From contig NZ_PQCD01000053.1 of assembly GCF_002964705.1 (NCBI RefSeq), forward strand, positions 62,191-126,190: a stretch of DNA of 64,000 nt, in the 5' to 3' direction. The notes beneath the pieces are model-generated. The model was not told the DNA's origin and searched no databases. It was given only the letters and a program-made list of their open reading frames with translations. Position numbers and translations under genes: made by a program. Of this stretch, positions 25,369 through 34,025 are shown in pieces (within the stretch, counting starts at the first letter, position 1; every line of letters starts with the position of its first letter). Source of the DNA: Pseudoalteromonas sp. T1lg75. Its GTDB lineage: Bacteria > Pseudomonadota > Gammaproteobacteria > Enterobacterales > Alteromonadaceae.

Positions 25369-26925
25369 ATGCGTCTTGAAATTTACTGTCAGGACCGAAT
25401 TGGTATCGCCCAAGAGGTACTAAACATATTGGTTAACTATCAGGTTGATTTAAAAGGCATTGAAGTCGATGCCAAAAATTGCCGCATGTATGTTAGTTTC
25501 CCGCCCATAGAGTTTGAACAGTTTCAAAAAATCATGCCTTCCATCCGCCTGATCGATGGCGTTGAAGATGTGCGCACCACGGCGTTTTTGCCCTCGGAGC
25601 GTGAACATAATGAATTGAATACCCTGCTCAGTGCGCTGCCCGACGGCGTGATCTCCATTGATAATAAGGGCTGGGTGCGCCTGTGCAACGCCGCTGCCTG
25701 TCGTGATTTGCAAATGACAGAGCAAGAGGCGGTGGGAGCCAATATCAATAACCTGCTGAAAGGTTTTAACTTTACCCGCTGGCTTGAGGGTAAAGAGGTG
25801 TTGGGACAAACCACTCGCGTGGAAGTGGCGGGAGAAGATTTTATCGCCGATATTCTGCCCATTTCCGTACCCCAAGGCGATGATCAGGATGCGCTAGCCG
25901 GCGCGGTGATCAACATTAAATCACAAAGCCGTTTGGGGCAGCAGGTCAGCGCGTTTCGCCGCTACGGCCAGGAAAGTTTTGCCACCATCCATAATTATTC
26001 TACGGCAATGCGCCGTACCGTGCGTGAAGCGCGTAAGATGGCGCAGCTTGAAGCGCCCATTCTTATTACCGGTGAAACCGGCACGGGTAAGGAGCTTCTG
26101 GCACGCGCCTGTCACTATGCCTCAAACCGCTCGATTAAACCCTTTATAGCCCTTTCGTGCGCCTCGCTTCCCGATGATGTTGCCGAGTCGGAACTCTTTG
26201 GTTATGCCGGTTATGAAGACAATGCCGCGCCAAAACGCGGGGTGTTAGAGCAAGCCGATGGCGGTACCGTGTTCCTTGATGAAGTGGGGGAGATGTCATC
26301 TCAGCTGCAAACCAAGCTGCTGCGCTTCTTACAGGACGGCACGTTCCGCAAGGTCGGTGATGAGAACGAAGTGAAGGTCAACGTCCGCATTATAGCCGCG
26401 ACGCAAAAAGATTTGCCGGCCATGGTGCAAGAGGGAAGCTTTCGCGAAGACCTTTATTACCGTATTAACGTATTGACCCTGGAAATCGCGCCATTGCGTG
26501 ACCGCAAGGCAGATATAGGCCCGTTGGCCGAGCATTTTGTGCAAAAATATGCGCAGCAAAACGGCGCGCCGGTGCCCACCTTAAGCGAAGAAACCATAGA
26601 ATATTTGCAGCAATACCCGTGGCCGGGCAATGTCCGCCAGTTGGAAAATGCCATTTATCGCGCCGTGTCCTTGCTTGATGACAGCGAGCTGACCGTAGAG
26701 CATCTGCAACTGCCTACTTTCACCAATGATCTGGGCTATCTGGAGTCGGACTTTGAAGGCAGCTTAGATCAGGCGGTAAAACGCTTTGAAGCCACCTTGT
26801 TGCGTAAACTGTATCCGGCTTATCCGAGCTCGAGGCAGTTGGCCAAGCGTTTAGGGTTAAGCCACACCGCGGTGGCCAATAAGCTGCGCGAGTACGGCAT
26901 TAACCGTAAGACCGTCAAGGTGTAG
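25369..26925 (+). CDS. tyrR: transcriptional regulator TyrR
   Basis: 518 residues, same architecture as E. coli TyrR. N-terminal ACT domain (MRLEIYCQDRIGIAQEVL, 1-70), PAS domain (about 78-185), AAA+ domain (about 205-430) with Walker A GETGTGKE at 235-242 and Walker B GGTVFLDEVGEM, and a Fis-like HTH (SSRQLAKRLGLSHTAVANKL). As in E. coli TyrR the sigma-54 contact motif GAFTGA is missing (ESELFGYAGYEDNA instead), so it should act with sigma-70 RNA polymerase. It senses aromatic amino acids. Its neighbours hpd, fahA and a peptide transporter are plausible targets. Confidence 0.95.
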   Translation: MRLEIYCQDRIGIAQEVLNILVNYQVDLKGIEVDAKNCRMYVSFPPIEFEQFQKIMPSIRLIDGVEDVRTTAFLPSEREHNELNTLLSALPDGVISIDNKGWVRLCNAAACRDLQMTEQEAVGANINNLLKGFNFTRWLEGKEVLGQTTRVEVAGEDFIADILPISVPQGDDQDALAGAVINIKSQSRLGQQVSAFRRYGQESFATIHNYSTAMRRTVREARKMAQLEAPILITGETGTGKELLARACHYASNRSIKPFIALSCASLPDDVAESELFGYAGYEDNAAPKRGVLEQADGGTVFLDEVGEMSSQLQTKLLRFLQDGTFRKVGDENEVKVNVRIIAATQKDLPAMVQEGSFREDLYYRINVLTLEIAPLRDRKADIGPLAEHFVQKYAQQNGAPVPTLSEETIEYLQQYPWPGNVRQLENAIYRAVSLLDDSELTVEHLQLPTFTNDLGYLESDFEGSLDQAVKRFEATLLRKLYPAYPSSRQLAKRLGLSHTAVANKLREYGINRKTVKV

Positions 26926-26964
26926 GCCATACCCTAAGCGTTAGGCGCAAAAACAATTTTTACG

Positions 26965-26987
26965 GGCACCCAGTGGGTGCCTTTTTT
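26965..26987 (+). terminator. terminator of tyrR
   Basis: GGCACCC-AGT-GGGTGCC followed by six T. Confidence 0.9.
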
Positions 26988-27122
26988 ATGCGCTCATATA
27001 TAAGAAGATAATGGATTCAACACCTTGATGTTATTTGTTAAAGGAAGACGCAATTAGGTGAGCTTTTTTTAAAGCGGTGCTACCATGCTGGTCATACCTG
27101 TTTGAAGCCCTAGGAGCATACC

Positions 27123-27656
27123 TTGAACTTATATTTTCGGCTGTTGTGGTTATTTTTTAAGATTAAGCGCAACAAGGCGCGCCAATCTTTATTAGAAACT
27201 GTGGATATCGACTTTCGCGCCTGGCCCCTGGATTGCGATATTAATCTGCACCTGACCAATTCCCGCTATCTGGCCTTGATGGATATTGCCCGCACCTGGA
27301 TGACCGAGCGTCTGGGCATGCTGGGTGCGGTGATGAAGCGCCGCTGGTTCCCTATAGTGAATGCCACCGCCATCACCTACATTCGTGATATCAAGCCTTG
27401 GCAAACCTTTACCGTGTCCACGCGTTTGGTGGGCTGGGATCATAAGTACTTCTATATCGAGCAAAAATTCACGTCCAATAGAGGTCTGCATGCCATTGCC
27501 TATGTGCGCGGTGTGTTTCGTGGTCGTGAAGGGGTTGTTGATGTGGCGGATATAGTCGCCTTGACTGGTTATGAGGGCGAAATGCCTATTTTGCCGCCGG
27601 AGATAGTGCATTGGAAAGCCATGTTGGAACAAAAAAAAGCGACTAATCAGAGTTAG
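27123..27656 (+). CDS. thioesterase-family protein (THEM6/4HBT-like)
   Basis: 177 residues. A hydrophobic N-terminus (NLYFRLLWLFF) suggests membrane association. The hotdog-fold part begins VDIDFRAWPLDCDINLHLTNSRYLALMDIAR, the pattern of acyl-CoA thioesterases of the 4HBT/THEM6 type, where the Asp-Asn pair near LHLTN is typical. No ATG fits; translation most likely begins at the TTG (27123), preceded by AGGAG at 27112-27116. The stop codon (27654-27656) lies inside the terminator stem. Substrate unknown. Confidence 0.82.
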   Translation: MNLYFRLLWLFFKIKRNKARQSLLETVDIDFRAWPLDCDINLHLTNSRYLALMDIARTWMTERLGMLGAVMKRRWFPIVNATAITYIRDIKPWQTFTVSTRLVGWDHKYFYIEQKFTSNRGLHAIAYVRGVFRGREGVVDVADIVALTGYEGEMPILPPEIVHWKAMLEQKKATNQS

Positions 27657-27664
27657 TCGCTTTT
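27635..27664 (+). terminator. terminator overlapping the thioesterase stop codon
   Basis: AAAAGCGACTAA pairs with TTAGTCGCTTTT (12 bp, 6-nt loop). The 5' arm is coding sequence. Confidence 0.8.
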
Positions 27665-27700
27665 GCTTTCGCTTACATTAGCAAGTGTGGGCTTGGTTAT

Positions 27701-27975
27701 ACCAATTCACTTAAATAGCTAGGATCTGTTTATCTTTGCGGTTTACTTTATGTTCAATCTAAACGCATTCTCATGAATATAATCATTGATTTATGCGGTT
27801 AAATTCATCCATGAAGCTTGGTTACATCGCGCATCCATGCGCTCACCTCGCTAAGCTGCGAAGCATTGCTTCGGTCTTGCTCGCCTATGTAGAGTAACTA
27901 CATAAGAAAAACTCCGCCTTGTTATCACATCATTTATCCAGCGCTATATCTGTTCACATACTTAACAGAATTGGT
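27701..27975. repeat. palindromic MITE-like element, copy 3, longer variant (275 bp)
   Basis: Same ends (ACCAATTC and GAATTGGT) and same right portion as copy 1 (TATGTAG...CTACATAAGAAAAACTCCGCC...CAGCGCTATATCTG). The section after the first ~18 bp is replaced by about 170 bp of unrelated sequence that has its own small palindrome (GCGCATCCATGCGC). TA flanks both ends. The right end is 2 bp from the ompW stop codon, and no other terminator for ompW is visible. Confidence 0.8.
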
Positions 27976-27977
27976 AT

Positions 27978-28640
27978 TTAGAAGCTGTAACGTACACCGA
28001 ACATGGCAACAACAGGGTCGATTTTAATGTCCAGAGTAAGGGCTTTAACGCCGTTGGCGTATACGCTGGCGTCGCTATCGATATCCATGTAGCTGACCAT
28101 GCCGTGTAGGCCCCAGTTTTTGTCCAGCGCGTAGTTAAAACCTACCTGGGCGGCTAGACCCAGCGAGTCATCTAGCTCTACATCTACGTCGTTGGTACCC
28201 AATACGGTTTTAAGATCTTGGCTCGCTTGCTCATCGAAGAAGATGGTGTAGTTAATTCCGGCGCCTACGAATGGGCGGAACTTATCGCCAGCCTGACCAA
28301 AGTGATACTGACCAAGCAGCGTCGGTGGTAGGTGTTTAACTTCACCGATTGATGCACCTTTAAGTCCGGCACGGCCGTCCACATCGTGGCTAAATGGTGT
28401 CGCCGCGATTAACTCTAACACCCAGTTGTCGTTTAATGCGTAGTCGATGGTAATACCTAACTGCGTATCGTCATCAACGTTTAGGCCTAGCGTTGGGTCT
28501 TGGTCGATTTTAGACACTTCGCTGTCCGGGTTTACATTAATGGCACCCACATTAATGCTCAGGTTGCTCATGTTTGCGTGAGCAAGAGAAGAGGTACCAA
28601 GTAAAAGACCAACTAAGGCTGCGCTAAGTGTTTTTTTCAT
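27978..28640 (-). CDS. ompW: OmpW-family outer-membrane protein
   Basis: 220 residues from the second of two nearby ATGs (28640), because AGGA is 8 nt before it but only 2 nt before the ATG at 28646. Signal peptide ends AHA (about residue 22). The mature part is an eight-stranded barrel with the OmpW pattern (ALNDNWVLELIAATPFSHDV, LPPTLLGQYHFG, RPFVGAGINYT) and ends in Phe (GVRYSF). OmpW forms a narrow hydrophobic channel. Its transcript seems to end within MITE copy 3. Confidence 0.9.
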   Translation of the reverse strand: MKKTLSAALVGLLLGTSSLAHANMSNLSINVGAINVNPDSEVSKIDQDPTLGLNVDDDTQLGITIDYALNDNWVLELIAATPFSHDVDGRAGLKGASIGEVKHLPPTLLGQYHFGQAGDKFRPFVGAGINYTIFFDEQASQDLKTVLGTNDVDVELDDSLGLAAQVGFNYALDKNWGLHGMVSYMDIDSDASVYANGVKALTLDIKIDPVVAMFGVRYSF

Positions 28641-28860
28641 CTTCATCTTCCTAGTAGAAATTTCGAATTTGTTGTGCTGATGGCGCCATTATCGGGGCTG
28701 GGAGAAAATAAAAACTGTTCTAGATCAAGATTTCGTCCGCGTTTATCCGCCACCTGGGTGGATCTTTGATTTAGATTAAACTTTACGTCGATTGCGAGCG
28801 ACATAAGGCTGTCATAAAAAGGCGCTGTAATGGTTTTAACGCCATGCAATGGAGCATTTT

Positions 28861-30036
28861 ATGTCGAACGCTGTCCGCCTAGCGGCAAACGCACCAAAAC
28901 TTGCAGACGAGCTTGTGTACCTGCAACAGCTTATTCGCTTTCCCTCGGTGACTCCCAATGAGGCCGGCGCCATCGCCTGGCTGAGCGAGCAACTTACGCA
29001 GCGGGGTTTTAGTTGTGAAACCTTAGCTTGTCGGGGGGTGACCAACTTGATAGCCAAATACGAATTCGGCCCAGGTGCGGCTTTCGCGTTTTGCGGCCAT
29101 ATTGATGTGGTACCCGCTGCCGCCGAGCGCTGGCGTTGTGACCCTTTTGCCGGCGACATTATCGATGGCGAAATCTATGGTCGCGGAGCCGCAGATATGA
29201 AAGGTGGAGTTGCGGCCATGCTGGCGGCCACCGACCGCCTGTTGGCAACTAAGCCGACTCAGGGGCAGTTTTATTGGCTGATCACCTCGGATGAAGAGGG
29301 GGAGGCCGAATACGGCAGTGCCGAAATAGCCAAACATTTGGCAGCTCAGGGTGTACGCTTAGATGCCTGCTTAGTCGGTGAACCCACCGCCGATCTATAT
29401 GCCGGTGATACCATCAAAAATGGCCGTCGTGGCGCCTTGTCGGCGCGTATTAGCGTGAAAGGTCGCGCCGGACATGTGGCCTACCCAGAACACACGCTAA
29501 ACGCCGCGCATATCGGCGCCCAACTGGCGGTCGCGCTGCAACAAATTCAGTGGCATAAGGACATCGAGGGATCGAAAACCACATTACAGGTGACCGGCCT
29601 GCATGTACCTAACAGCCTGGATAATTTGGTTCCGGCTCAGTGTCAGTTGACCTTTAATGTGCGCTACAGCCATGGTTATCGTGGGGCCGATGTACAGGAA
29701 AAGGTCAATCAGGCCTTAGCGCCTTGGCTTAACGAATTAGAGATCAGCTGGGAGCGCCCCTGTGAGCCCTATTACACAGCCGGTGGTGGGGATATTGATC
29801 TGATCGCGGTACTGGAGAGCGCCATTTATTCCTGTACTCATAGTTATCCTAAGCTCAGTACCAGTGGTGGCACCTCGGATGGGCGTTTCTTTGCTAATGA
29901 GCATACCCAGGTGGTGGAGTGTGGCGTACGCAACCACACCATTCACCAGGATAACGAACGAGTCGCTGTGACGGATCTTAATGCCATTACCGATATTTAT
30001 GCCCACACGCTGAAGCAGATATTTGCTCGCGCTTAA
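28861..30036 (+). CDS. dapE: succinyl-diaminopimelate desuccinylase
   Basis: 391 residues from the ATG at 28861 (GGAG at 28851-28854); an ATG at 28849 would place the ribosome site inside the gene. M20 metallopeptidase that makes LL-diaminopimelate for lysine and peptidoglycan synthesis. Metal and catalytic residues are visible: His80 and Asp82 (GHIDVVP), bridging Asp112 (GAADMKGG), Glu145/146 (SDEEGEA), Glu174 (VGEPTA) and a late His (NHTIHQ). SGGTSDGRF is diagnostic of DapE. It appears to stand alone before a strong terminator. Confidence 0.93.
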   Translation: MSNAVRLAANAPKLADELVYLQQLIRFPSVTPNEAGAIAWLSEQLTQRGFSCETLACRGVTNLIAKYEFGPGAAFAFCGHIDVVPAAAERWRCDPFAGDIIDGEIYGRGAADMKGGVAAMLAATDRLLATKPTQGQFYWLITSDEEGEAEYGSAEIAKHLAAQGVRLDACLVGEPTADLYAGDTIKNGRRGALSARISVKGRAGHVAYPEHTLNAAHIGAQLAVALQQIQWHKDIEGSKTTLQVTGLHVPNSLDNLVPAQCQLTFNVRYSHGYRGADVQEKVNQALAPWLNELEISWERPCEPYYTAGGGDIDLIAVLESAIYSCTHSYPKLSTSGGTSDGRFFANEHTQVVECGVRNHTIHQDNERVAVTDLNAITDIYAHTLKQIFARA

Positions 30037-30060
30037 CTCGTTGCTGAAGTTGATAAATGA

Positions 30061-30088
30061 AAAAGCCGGTGCAGACACCGGCTTTTTT
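30061..30088 (+). terminator. bidirectional terminator between dapE and the acyltransferase
   Basis: AAAAGCCGGTG-CAGA-CACCGGCTTTT plus T-run; symmetrical, between convergent genes. Confidence 0.9.
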
Positions 30089-30110
30089 GTGGTTGGGGGA
30101 ATGCTATGTA

Positions 30111-31850
30111 TTATTGCGCCTTAGTGCGGGCGATCAGGCTGTCATTGGTTAGATAACGCTGTGCCTTTTTCTCTTTGAGTTTGGCCATATCGACCAAGAC
30201 CAGGCCATCGATACAGTTATTAAAGTCGGGATCGACACTAAAGCTTAAAAAGGAGACCCCATCCTCCTGGCAAAGTTCAGTGTATTGCTTGAACAGGGTG
30301 GGGACCTGAGCGCCCATATTGGCGAGGATATGCTTGAGCTCGGTAAAGTCTGCTTTGACATCGTCACCACAGAACACGCTGTGCGCCTGGGCCAGGCTAT
30401 CGTCATGATGTTTAAACTCATGCTTTGGCGTGGCCAGTTGCTGCTTTTGTCCATAGTAGTGCTGATAATGATACACCAACAACTCCTTGGCATTTTCCGG
30501 CAGGGCATTGGAGAGGCTGACGGCACCAAACAAGTAGCGATACTTGGGGTAGCGGCTTACGAAAGCGCCGATGCCAAACCATAAATAGTCCAGGCTTTTA
30601 CGACCCCAGTATTTGGGTTGTACGAAGCTGCGTCCGAGCTCGATGCCTTGCTGGAAATATTCATCCATGCCCGGCTCATAATAAAACAGGCTGTCTGTGT
30701 ACAGGCCCTGGCGCCCTTGCTTGGCGATGATTTCATCCGCGCAGGCCAGTCTGTAAGCGCCTACTAACTCCAGCTGCTTTGGATCCCAGAGCAAGAGATG
30801 ATGATAATCCATATCATACTTATCGATGTCGCGGCGTTTACCACTGCCTTCGCCCACGGCACGAAAGGCGATTTCCCGCAGGCGGCCAAGCTCGCGAAAC
30901 AGCGCCGAGCTGCCTTGATACTGATACAGATAAATCTGCATGCCGTCCTGGGTTTCCCCTAAACGCTCGCACTCGTTAAGGGCGGACATCAAGGCCTTGC
31001 GGCACTCGGCATGGGCGATGGGGGTCTGGGTTTTTAGTAGCTCCGGCTTTTTCGTGCCGAGACGATACAGTTGCTTACGAATAAGTCGGCTGATCTCTTT
31101 ATCGTTGAGGTTATCAAGCAGGTAAGACTTGGGCACGATGGCGGCGCCAATTTCAAATTCCAGCGACTTTTGTCTTTGCTTAAACATCTCTTTGACCAAC
31201 AAGAGGCTGGCGAGCGGCTTGTAGATCATCGAAGTGCCATAAAACAGCGGGCTGTTTTTGGCCTTAACTAAAATCGGCAAAATGGGTGCGCTGGCTTTTT
31301 TGGCGATGCGTAAAAAGCCGTGGTTCCAGGTGCAGTCTTTAACGCCGGTCGGACGCAGGCGCGACACCTCCCCGGCGGGGAAAATCAGCAGTGCCCCTTC
31401 ATCTTTAAGGTGTTGATGAATGGCGCCTAACTCTTTTTTGCGGCTGTTGCCGGACATATTGTCCACCGGCAATAATAAAGAGTGCATGGGCGTGACGCTC
31501 ATAAGTAGGCGGTTGGCAACCACCTTGATATCCGGGCGGACTCGCGCCAAGACGCTGATCAGTGCCAGGGCATCAAGTGAGCCGATAGGGTGGTTTGCGA
31601 CGATCACCAGTCGTCCTTCACTGGGAATATTGTCCAGCTGAGCCGAGTTAAAGCGGGCACTGAAATCAAGCTCTTCTAAAACTTGCTCGATAAATTCCAG
31701 GCCTTGTAAGTGCGGGTAATTATCACCAAAAGCAACAAACTCTTGCTCATGTAACAGATAACCCAGGCCTTTTTTAACCAGCCCTTTGACCTTGGGAGAG
31801 TTTGCTAAACTCGGTAGGTTATCTTCTACGACCTTATCAATGCTGATCAT
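30111..31850 (-). CDS. two-domain acyltransferase (PlsC-like + GNAT-like), OlsF-type ornithine lipid synthase candidate
   Basis: 579 residues. The N-terminal half (about 75-260) is a PlsC-type acyltransferase: NHPIGSLDA gives the His87/Asp93 pair, followed by FPAGEVSRLRP. The C-terminal half (about 300-500) resembles OlsB-like N-acyltransferases (LRYQ-type fold): LGRLREIAFRAVGEGSGKRRDIDKYD, LVGAYRLA, ELGRSFVQPKYWG. This fusion is the layout of OlsF, where the C-terminal domain makes lyso-ornithine lipid and the N-terminal domain adds the second acyl chain. Role assignment is inference; a hemolysin-like acyltransferase of other specificity is possible. Confidence 0.75.
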   Translation of the reverse strand: MISIDKVVEDNLPSLANSPKVKGLVKKGLGYLLHEQEFVAFGDNYPHLQGLEFIEQVLEELDFSARFNSAQLDNIPSEGRLVIVANHPIGSLDALALISVLARVRPDIKVVANRLLMSVTPMHSLLLPVDNMSGNSRKKELGAIHQHLKDEGALLIFPAGEVSRLRPTGVKDCTWNHGFLRIAKKASAPILPILVKAKNSPLFYGTSMIYKPLASLLLVKEMFKQRQKSLEFEIGAAIVPKSYLLDNLNDKEISRLIRKQLYRLGTKKPELLKTQTPIAHAECRKALMSALNECERLGETQDGMQIYLYQYQGSSALFRELGRLREIAFRAVGEGSGKRRDIDKYDMDYHHLLLWDPKQLELVGAYRLACADEIIAKQGRQGLYTDSLFYYEPGMDEYFQQGIELGRSFVQPKYWGRKSLDYLWFGIGAFVSRYPKYRYLFGAVSLSNALPENAKELLVYHYQHYYGQKQQLATPKHEFKHHDDSLAQAHSVFCGDDVKADFTELKHILANMGAQVPTLFKQYTELCQEDGVSFLSFSVDPDFNNCIDGLVLVDMAKLKEKKAQRYLTNDSLIARTKAQ

Positions 31851-31910
31851 ATTGTGCCCTTTGGCAGCGAAATAATAGCTAGATTAAAAATCGACCATGA
31901 CACTAAGGTG

Positions 31911-31930
31911 TAAAATTGGTGACAATTTTA
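31911..31930. promoter_or_regulatory. perfect inverted repeat between divergent acyltransferase and reductase genes
   Basis: TAAAATTG-GTGA-CAATTTTA, 8-4-8, in the 199-bp divergent gap. It is a candidate operator; no regulator is identified. Confidence 0.4.
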
Positions 31931-32049
31931 AGACTACTTATGTGATAGTCAAAAATGGTAGAAGGAATAAATTACAAAGGGTTTCAGAGCCTAGTGATCC
32001 AAGAAGCAAGCTATGTGATACTGCTCTTTTTATTGTTCGGGAGCACGTT

Positions 32050-32973
32050 ATGGGCTTATTGATAGCCATACCTAATCGTAATACAGAGCGTTTAGAGGCG
32101 CAGTTGGTGGCGCAACTGGGTGCCGACAAGGTGCAGGTGTGGCCCGATATCCGAGATGCTGACAGCATAGACATGGTATTAGGTTGGCAGGTTCCGGAGC
32201 AACTATGGTCGCAGTTACCGAATGTGCGTGCGGTGATGTCCTTTGGCGCCGGCGTTGATGGCCTGAATTTGGCGGCGATCCCCGGCCAATTGCCGGTCAG
32301 TCGAATTGTCGACCCGGAACTGGCAACCGATATGGCCGAGTATGTGTTAACCCAGGTGTTATTGCATAAAACCAATATGCCCCGCTATATGCGCCAACAA
32401 GCGCAGCAAGAGTGGCGACCCAAGCGGGTGCATAGCCATAACAAGGTGGGTTTACTTGGGTTTGGTCAATTAGGGCAAGCCATTGCCCGGCGTTTAAACG
32501 CCAATGGCTTTTCGGTGCTGGCCTATTCGAACAGCGCCAAGACTGATAGCGACGATGTACAGCATTTCCAAGGTGCCCAGGGTTTACAGGCCATGGTGAC
32601 ACAAAGCGACTATCTGATCTGTATTCTCCCCTTAACCTCGCAAACGAAAGGCATTATCAATGCCGACTTATTGGCTCAATTGCCCGAGCATGCGGTGGTG
32701 ATCAACGTAGGGCGCGGTGCCCATGTGGTAGAAGAGGATTTACTTGCAGCATTACAAATGCAGCAAATTGGTGGCGCATCTCTCGATGTCTTTAATCAGG
32801 AGCCTTTGCCACCGGCGCATCCGTTTTGGCAAACCCCAAACCTGATCGTTACTCCCCATTGCAGTGCGCTAAGCAGGATAGATACCGTGGTTGAGCAAGT
32901 GGTGGCTAATTATCAACGACTAGAGCGGGGCGACGCTTTGCTCCATTGCATAGACAGAAAAAGGCAATACTAA
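32050..32973 (+). CDS. ghrA: glyoxylate/hydroxypyruvate reductase A-like D-2-hydroxyacid dehydrogenase
   Basis: 307 residues from the ATG at 32050, preceded by GGGAG; the upstream in-frame start at 31897 would add a leader unlike the family. GhrA reduces glyoxylate and hydroxypyruvate with NADPH. Visible are the Rossmann motif (VGLLGFGQLGQAIARRL) and the catalytic triad Arg222 (NVGRGA), Glu251 (DVFNQEPL) and His270 (TPHCSA). The short form with MSFGAGVDGL in the substrate loop is typical of GhrA rather than long hydroxyacid dehydrogenases. Confidence 0.85.
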   Translation: MGLLIAIPNRNTERLEAQLVAQLGADKVQVWPDIRDADSIDMVLGWQVPEQLWSQLPNVRAVMSFGAGVDGLNLAAIPGQLPVSRIVDPELATDMAEYVLTQVLLHKTNMPRYMRQQAQQEWRPKRVHSHNKVGLLGFGQLGQAIARRLNANGFSVLAYSNSAKTDSDDVQHFQGAQGLQAMVTQSDYLICILPLTSQTKGIINADLLAQLPEHAVVINVGRGAHVVEEDLLAALQMQQIGGASLDVFNQEPLPPAHPFWQTPNLIVTPHCSALSRIDTVVEQVVANYQRLERGDALLHCIDRKRQY

Positions 32974-32997
32974 TTTACTACTGGCTAAGTAAACAGC

Positions 32998-33026
32998 TTG
33001 TTAATTTTTGGTCGCTTGCTTATAGT
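32998..33026 (+). promoter_or_regulatory. sigma-70 promoter of the 34-residue gene
   Basis: TTGTTA, 17-bp spacer, TATAGT. Start near 33033 gives a leader of about 70 nt. Confidence 0.6.
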
Positions 33027-33104
33027 GTCTGCCGTTACATACTTGATGTAAAAAAAAGAATAATAATTTTAGCCGACTACAGGCTAAGCCAAGTGGGAAG
33101 CGTC

Positions 33105-33209
33105 ATGAAACACAATCAAGGTGGAGCTAAGATTAGCTATGTGCTGATTTGGGTTGCTTTTCTAGGATTAGCTGCCTGGTTCAACCAAGCTAACGCCATG
33201 CCTCTGTAA
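33105..33209 (+). CDS. 34-residue single-helix membrane peptide
   Basis: ATG at 33105 with GGGAAG 4 bp upstream. The product has a short basic N-terminus (KHNQGGAK), one hydrophobic helix (ISYVLIWVAFLGLAAWF) and a short tail (NQANAMPL). No family recognised. It has its own promoter (32998-33026) and a strong terminator (33243-33267), so the mRNA would be about 235 nt. The transcript could also act as a small RNA; the well-placed start and membrane helix favour a peptide. Confidence 0.6.
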   Translation: MKHNQGGAKISYVLIWVAFLGLAAWFNQANAMPL

Positions 33210-33242
33210 GGCTGCAGTACTACCATTCCAATGCATAAAAAT

Positions 33243-33267
33243 GCCGAGCTGAGCTCGGCTTTTTTTT
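33243..33267. terminator. terminator after the 34-residue gene
   Basis: GCCGAGC-TGA-GCTCGGC followed by eight T on the plus strand. It lies between convergent genes. Confidence 0.9.
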
Positions 33268-33284
33268 GTCTTTAATAGGCCAGG

Positions 33285-33878
33285 TTAGCGCTTGGCATGC
33301 AGCTCTCTGTTTTCCAGTTTTTTCTGCGTACTTTTCTTCAACAGCGCATAGGTTGAGCCGAGTCCGCCATGGCACTTCAGAGCGCTGTGAAAGGCCAGAA
33401 CACAATCGAGTTGTTGTAACCAATGGTTAACATAACTTTTCAACAGGCCTTTATGTGGCTGACTTTTTTCACCGATGCCGTGCCTGATCAATAACACCCG
33501 AATGTTACGTTCGTGACAATCCGTAATGGTTTCATACATGACTTTGCGTGCCTGGACCAGGGTTTGTCCATGCAAATCCAAAGTCGCATCCACATCGTAT
33601 TTACCGAGTCGGAGATTTTTAAACACGCCTTCTTGCACACCGGATTTTTTAAAGGTTAAAAAATCATGGGGGTCGAGCAGTTCAACGTGTTCGCTTGCTA
33701 ACAGGTTGTCATCGAGTTGAATTGCCTGCTCTGCGGCACGGCGCTTTTCTTGCTGCGCCAGCGTGGGCTTGGATGAACGGTTAAAGTGACTGACGGTATC
33801 GGGTTTCGCCATGGGAGTGACGTCGCCCATAAACTCAGCAAATAAGTCGCTGTCGTGTGCTTGAGATGAAGAACTCAT
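33285..33878 (-). CDS. smrA: Smr-domain nuclease SmrA
   Basis: 197 residues. An N-terminal extension (DSDLFAEFMGDVTPM...) precedes the Smr domain (about 95-185): the LDLHGQTL motif and the RHGIGEKSQPHKGLLKSYVNHWL segment. SmrA-type proteins have nicking endonuclease activity in vitro and their cellular role is unclear; related Smr nucleases cleave mRNA on stalled ribosomes. The length and the N-terminal DLFAEFMGDV match gammaproteobacterial SmrA. Confidence 0.85.
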   Translation of the reverse strand: MSSSSQAHDSDLFAEFMGDVTPMAKPDTVSHFNRSSKPTLAQQEKRRAAEQAIQLDDNLLASEHVELLDPHDFLTFKKSGVQEGVFKNLRLGKYDVDATLDLHGQTLVQARKVMYETITDCHERNIRVLLIRHGIGEKSQPHKGLLKSYVNHWLQQLDCVLAFHSALKCHGGLGSTYALLKKSTQKKLENRELHAKR

Positions 33879-34025
33879 AATCGCCTCGCCAGAAAGAGTA
33901 CTGCCAGGCTTTATGTTAGCTTATTTTCTTACGGCTGTACCACAGCATTTTTTCGCTGTGGTACCGAGTGCGTGCTTTTTGCGCTGAGCTCGATAGCTGT
34001 TGCACCGAGCTAGCGCTATGACATA

